Source: CAVTJL01 sp963735065 (GTDB taxonomy: Bacteria; Pseudomonadota; Alphaproteobacteria; Geminicoccales; Geminicoccaceae). Taken from it: 64,000 nt of DNA. The first letter of the stretch is position 1. Each line of letters opens with the position of its first letter. Positions 61,712-64,000 of the stretch are shown here, in pieces. Location: NCBI GenBank assembly GCA_963735065.1, contig CAVTJL010000001.1, positions 1,054,001 through 1,118,000 of the forward strand, given 5' to 3'. The notes beneath the pieces are model-generated. The model was given only the letters and a program-made list of their open reading frames with translations. It was not told where the DNA came from and made no database searches. The translations under genes were made by a program, and so were the position numbers.

Positions 61712-62263
61712 TCAGCCGCTCGAGGACAGAACGCGCCGGTACATGAAGTACCGACCCTCTGGAACCGCGGCCGGCAGGCGGAGTGGCCGCAGGCCCGGCG
61801 TCCGCAAGTCCTGATCCGAGGCGACGATGGCGCCTTCGGCGAGCATGGGCGGAAGCAGGTGCGCGAGCCAGCCGGCGAGGCGGGCGTTCCGCGCCTCGTC
61901 GCCCGTGCCGATGTCGCTATGGAGGAGCACCGCCGGTGTTCCTATTCGCTGCAGGGCTGTCGGAACGGTCGCCGCGAAGTCCCCGACCACGAGATAGGGG
62001 TCGGGAGGCAGGCAGCCGGGGTGTGGCGCCGGGCGCCGCTCGAAGACGAATATCTCGCGACCAGGAAGTCCTTCGCGCAGATGGTCGTAGGTCCGCCCAT
62101 TGCCGAGCCCGAGCTCGATGACAGGTCCGTGCATGTCCGAGATCAGCTCGAAAGCGAGATCGAGGCACGCGCGTTGCGCCATCAGCCGATGGATCACCGT
62201 GTCGAGCCGGCTCAAGCTCGTTCTCCGCCTCGTGTCACCGCTTGATCCGCTTTCCGCATGCAT
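61712..62263 (-). CDS. SAM-dependent methyltransferase (small)
   Basis: 183 residues from the ATG at 62263, supported by AGGGATAGG just upstream. VIHRLMAQRACLDLAFELIS precedes the motif-I strand PVIELGLGNGRTYDHLREGL. FVFERRPAPHPGCLPPDPYL and LLHSDIGTGDEARNARLAGW follow. This fits a short class I methyltransferase family found in proteobacteria. The C terminus ends MYRRVLSSSG. It is divergent from the histone-deacetylase-family gene (68 bases). Substrate unknown. Confidence 0.75.
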   Translation of the reverse strand: MHAESGSSGDTRRRTSLSRLDTVIHRLMAQRACLDLAFELISDMHGPVIELGLGNGRTYDHLREGLPGREIFVFERRPAPHPGCLPPDPYLVVGDFAATVPTALQRIGTPAVLLHSDIGTGDEARNARLAGWLAHLLPPMLAEGAIVASDQDLRTPGLRPLRLPAAVPEGRYFMYRRVLSSSG

Positions 62264-62331
62264 CCTATCCCTGAACCCGGCTGAGCGGGTTAGGCTCCCG
62301 CCCGGTCGCAACACCAGGAACGGCGTCGAAC

Positions 62332-63241
62332 GTGCGCTCACCCATCGTCCACCACCCTGCCTATACCGTGCCTCTTCCGGCGTCGCACCAATTCCCGATG
62401 GGTAAGTTCGCAGCTCTCATGGCCTATCTGTGCGATACAGGCTTGGCCCTCCCGGCCCAGATTGCCAAGCCGTTGCCGGCGCCGCGCTCATGGCTCGAGC
62501 TCGCGCACAGCTCGAGCTATGTCACTGCGGTGCTCGAGCAGCGCCTGGATCCCGAGGCCGTGCGGCGCCTGGGCCTGCCGCTCAGCCCGGAGCTGGCGAT
62601 GCGGAGCCGGACCGCCACGGCCGGGACGGTGCTGACGGCTAGGCTCGCTCTGGAGCACGGCGTCGCCTGCAACACCGCCGGCGGTAGTCATCACGCTTTT
62701 GCCGAGGGCGGTACGGGCTTTTGCGTCTTCAACGACGTGGCCGTAGCGGCGCTCCTGCTGCTGGAGGAGGGCACGGTGCATCGGGTCTTGGTGGTGGATC
62801 TCGACGTGCATCAAGGCGACGGCACCGCCGCCATCTTCGAGGGTGATTTCGAGGGTGGTGACCTTCTCGGTCCATTGTCGCACCAACTTCCCGGCGCGCA
62901 AGCGCCAGAGCGACCTCGACGTCGCCCTCGATCCGGGCACCACAGACGATGACTATCTCACCGCGCTCGAGCGGGCTTTGACGTCGCTTATCGATCGCGT
63001 TCAGCCGGATCTCGCCTTTCTCAACGCCGGCGTCGATCCGCACGTCGATGATCGACTGGGTCGCCTCGCGCTGTCTGATGCGGGTCTTGCGGAGCGCGAG
63101 CGCCTCGTGCTCGATGCATGCCGCGCCCGCGGCGTGGCGCTCGCCTGCGTCGTCGGGGGCGGGTATGCCCCGGCATTGGATGCGCTGGTCGCACGCCACG
63201 CGATCCTCTTCGACGCGGTCCGTGCCCTACCCAGCTGGTAG
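62332..63241 (+). CDS. Histone-deacetylase-family amidohydrolase, one-base frameshift near 62848
   Basis: 302 residues after removing one base of the ttt run at 62847-62849, joining IFEGDSR to VVTFSVHCRTNFPARK. Active-site segments are HSSSYVTAVLEQ, GVACNTAGGSHHAFAEG (GGxHHA), CVFNDVAVAAL and LVVDLDVHQGDGTAAIFEG (DVHQGDGT, zinc ligands). The second half has DLAFLNAGVDPHVDDRLGRL and VVGGGYAPALDALVARH. The family removes acetyl groups from polyamines, acetoin-related substrates or lysines. As written it stops soon after the zinc site. The rest of the fold is normal, so a sequence error is likely. Confidence 0.85.
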
Positions 63242-63252
63242 CACGCCGCCGC

Positions 63253-64000
63253 TCATCTGGCGGCTTCGGGCAGAACGAAGATCTTGCCGGGATTCATGAT
63301 GTCGTCCGGATCGAGCGCACGCTTGATGGCCACCATCATCTCGACCGCGCCACCGTGCTCCCGAACCAGACTCTGCATCTTGCCGAGGCCGATCCCATGC
63401 TCGCCGGTGCAGGTGCCACCCATCGAGAGCGCGCGGTCGACCATCCGTTCGTTCACGGCCTCGGCGCGCCGCCATTCGGCAGGGTCGTCCGGATCGAGCA
63501 CCATGACCAGATGAAAGTTGCCGTCGCCCACGTGACCCAGGATGGGTGCCACGAGCCCGGAGGCCTCGATGTCCTGCTGGGTCGCGCGGATGCAGGCGGC
63601 CAGGGACGAGATCGGTACGCAGACATCCGTCACCAGTGCCTGCCCACCCGGCCGGAGAGCCAGGGCGGCGTAGTAGGCATCATGCCGCGCCTGCCACAGC
63701 CTGTTGCGTTCCTCGGTATGTGTCGCCCAGGCGAAGCGACCCCCGCCATGCTGCTCGGCCGCCTCGCGCGCCAGCTCGGCCTGCTCGGCGACGGCGGCGC
63801 CGGTGCCATGAAACTCGTAAAACAGAGTGGGTGCCGCGATCAGGCCCTCGAGCTTCGAGAACGCAATGCAGGCGCGCATCTGTACGGCGTCGAGCAGCTC
63901 GATCCGGGCCACCGGGATCCCCAGCTGGATCGTTTGGATGACCGCCTCGACCGCGGCCTCGACGCTCGGGAAGGTGCAGACGGCAGCCGAGATGGCATCG
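63253..64000 (-). CDS. GlcD/D-lactate dehydrogenase-like FAD oxidase (5' part outside window)
   Basis: The C-terminal 248 residues of an FAD-linked oxidase are visible. ARIELLDAVQMRACIAFS, PTLFYEFHGTGAAVAEQA, RFAWATHTEERNRLWQARHD, ILGHVGDGNFHLVM (metal/substrate histidines) and GTCTGEHGIGLGKMQSL are typical of the FAD-oxidase C-terminal domain. The ending LDPDDIMNPGKIF is near-invariant. It oxidises D-lactate or glycolate with a quinone or cytochrome acceptor. The start codon and FAD-binding half lie to the right of the window. It is convergent with the deacetylase-family gene, 11 bases apart. Confidence 0.92.
   Translation of the reverse strand, partial: DAISAAVCTFPSVEAAVEAVIQTIQLGIPVARIELLDAVQMRACIAFSKLEGLIAAPTLFYEFHGTGAAVAEQAELAREAAEQHGGGRFAWATHTEERNRLWQARHDAYYAALALRPGGQALVTDVCVPISSLAACIRATQQDIEASGLVAPILGHVGDGNFHLVMVLDPDDPAEWRRAEAVNERMVDRALSMGGTCTGEHGIGLGKMQSLVREHGGAVEMMVAIKRALDPDDIMNPGKIFVLPEAAR

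Noticed and set aside
60698..62245. A 515-residue plus-strand open frame opposite the hydrolase and methyltransferases
   Set aside because: Antisense composition, no motifs; the minus strand has the HxHxDH hydrolase and two methyltransferase cores.
1..64000. CRISPR arrays, tRNA or rRNA genes, integrase, insertion sequences
   Set aside because: Reading both strands gave no spaced direct repeats, no tRNA T-loop/acceptor pairing and no transposase or integrase motifs.

Overview
The window is high-GC, densely packed chromosomal DNA with genes on both strands. The gene content points to an alphaproteobacterium, possibly Rhodospirillales or Geminicoccales. The signs are a DUF1289 protein, PssD/PssE-like split glycosyltransferases, a MutA/MutB methylmalonyl-CoA mutase pair, a UdgX uracil-binding protein and omega-transaminase/dihydropyrimidinase genes. 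I see no rRNA, tRNA, CRISPR array, integrase or transposase, so the family-level assignment is tentative.

Layout. 1-5.9 kb: the end of a Baeyer-Villiger monooxygenase, then an intact subtilase (S8) preceded by a heavily frameshifted AAA ATPase and a broken DUF29 gene. Next comes a hypothetical gene with a near-consensus promoter that would give a leaderless mRNA. 6-9 kb: an operon of Fe-alcohol dehydrogenase/transhydrogenase, AttM-like lactonase and SDR that resembles the gamma-butyrolactone/4-hydroxybutyrate (att/blc) pathway, with a small HNH nuclease upstream. 9.4-19.4 kb: a K+ channel, an alpha/beta hydrolase, an SDR, a P-type ATPase, an FAD oxidoreductase, a CBS protein, a transporter-associated domain protein, an SDR, udgX and an FKBP isomerase. 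19.5-25.8 kb: an omega-transaminase and dihydropyrimidinase (reductive pyrimidine/beta-amino acid catabolism) flanking a Tat-exported beta-propeller, a periplasmic rhodanese and a gamma-glutamylcyclotransferase-like protein. 25.9-30.1 kb: methylmalonyl-CoA mutase subunits. 30.5-39.8 kb: exopolysaccharide genes (Wzc/GumC-type autokinase, Alg14/Alg13-like split transferase, a membrane nucleotidyltransferase, an O-antigen ligase-like polymerase) mixed with a homocysteine methyltransferase, a methyltransferase-GNAT fusion and a binding protein. 39.8-46.7 kb: an acyl-CoA synthetase, an adaptor/permease/ATPase exporter, a hydrolase and metY. 46.9-50.0 kb: a four-gene phage-tail-fibre-like cassette with no prophage around it. 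50.1-59.9 kb: a long overlapping operon with two paralogous GHLRR glycosyltransferases, two GT4-type transferases, a histidine phosphatase, a deacetylase, then a fused dual-ATPase and a peptide-binding protein without permeases. 59.9-64 kb: two methyltransferases, a metallo-beta-lactamase-fold hydrolase, a histone-deacetylase-family protein and the end of a GlcD-like oxidase.

The strongest biological leads are the ATPase-subtilase pair, the lactone/4-hydroxybutyrate operon, the glycan operon translationally coupled to an incomplete ABC importer, the nucleotidyltransferase-Alg14-Alg13 operon with a divergent palindrome, and the isolated tail-fibre cassette. A technical point affects the reading of many genes. 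At least six otherwise normal genes are each interrupted by what looks like one extra base, often in a short run, so uncorrected sequence error is a serious alternative to pseudogenisation.
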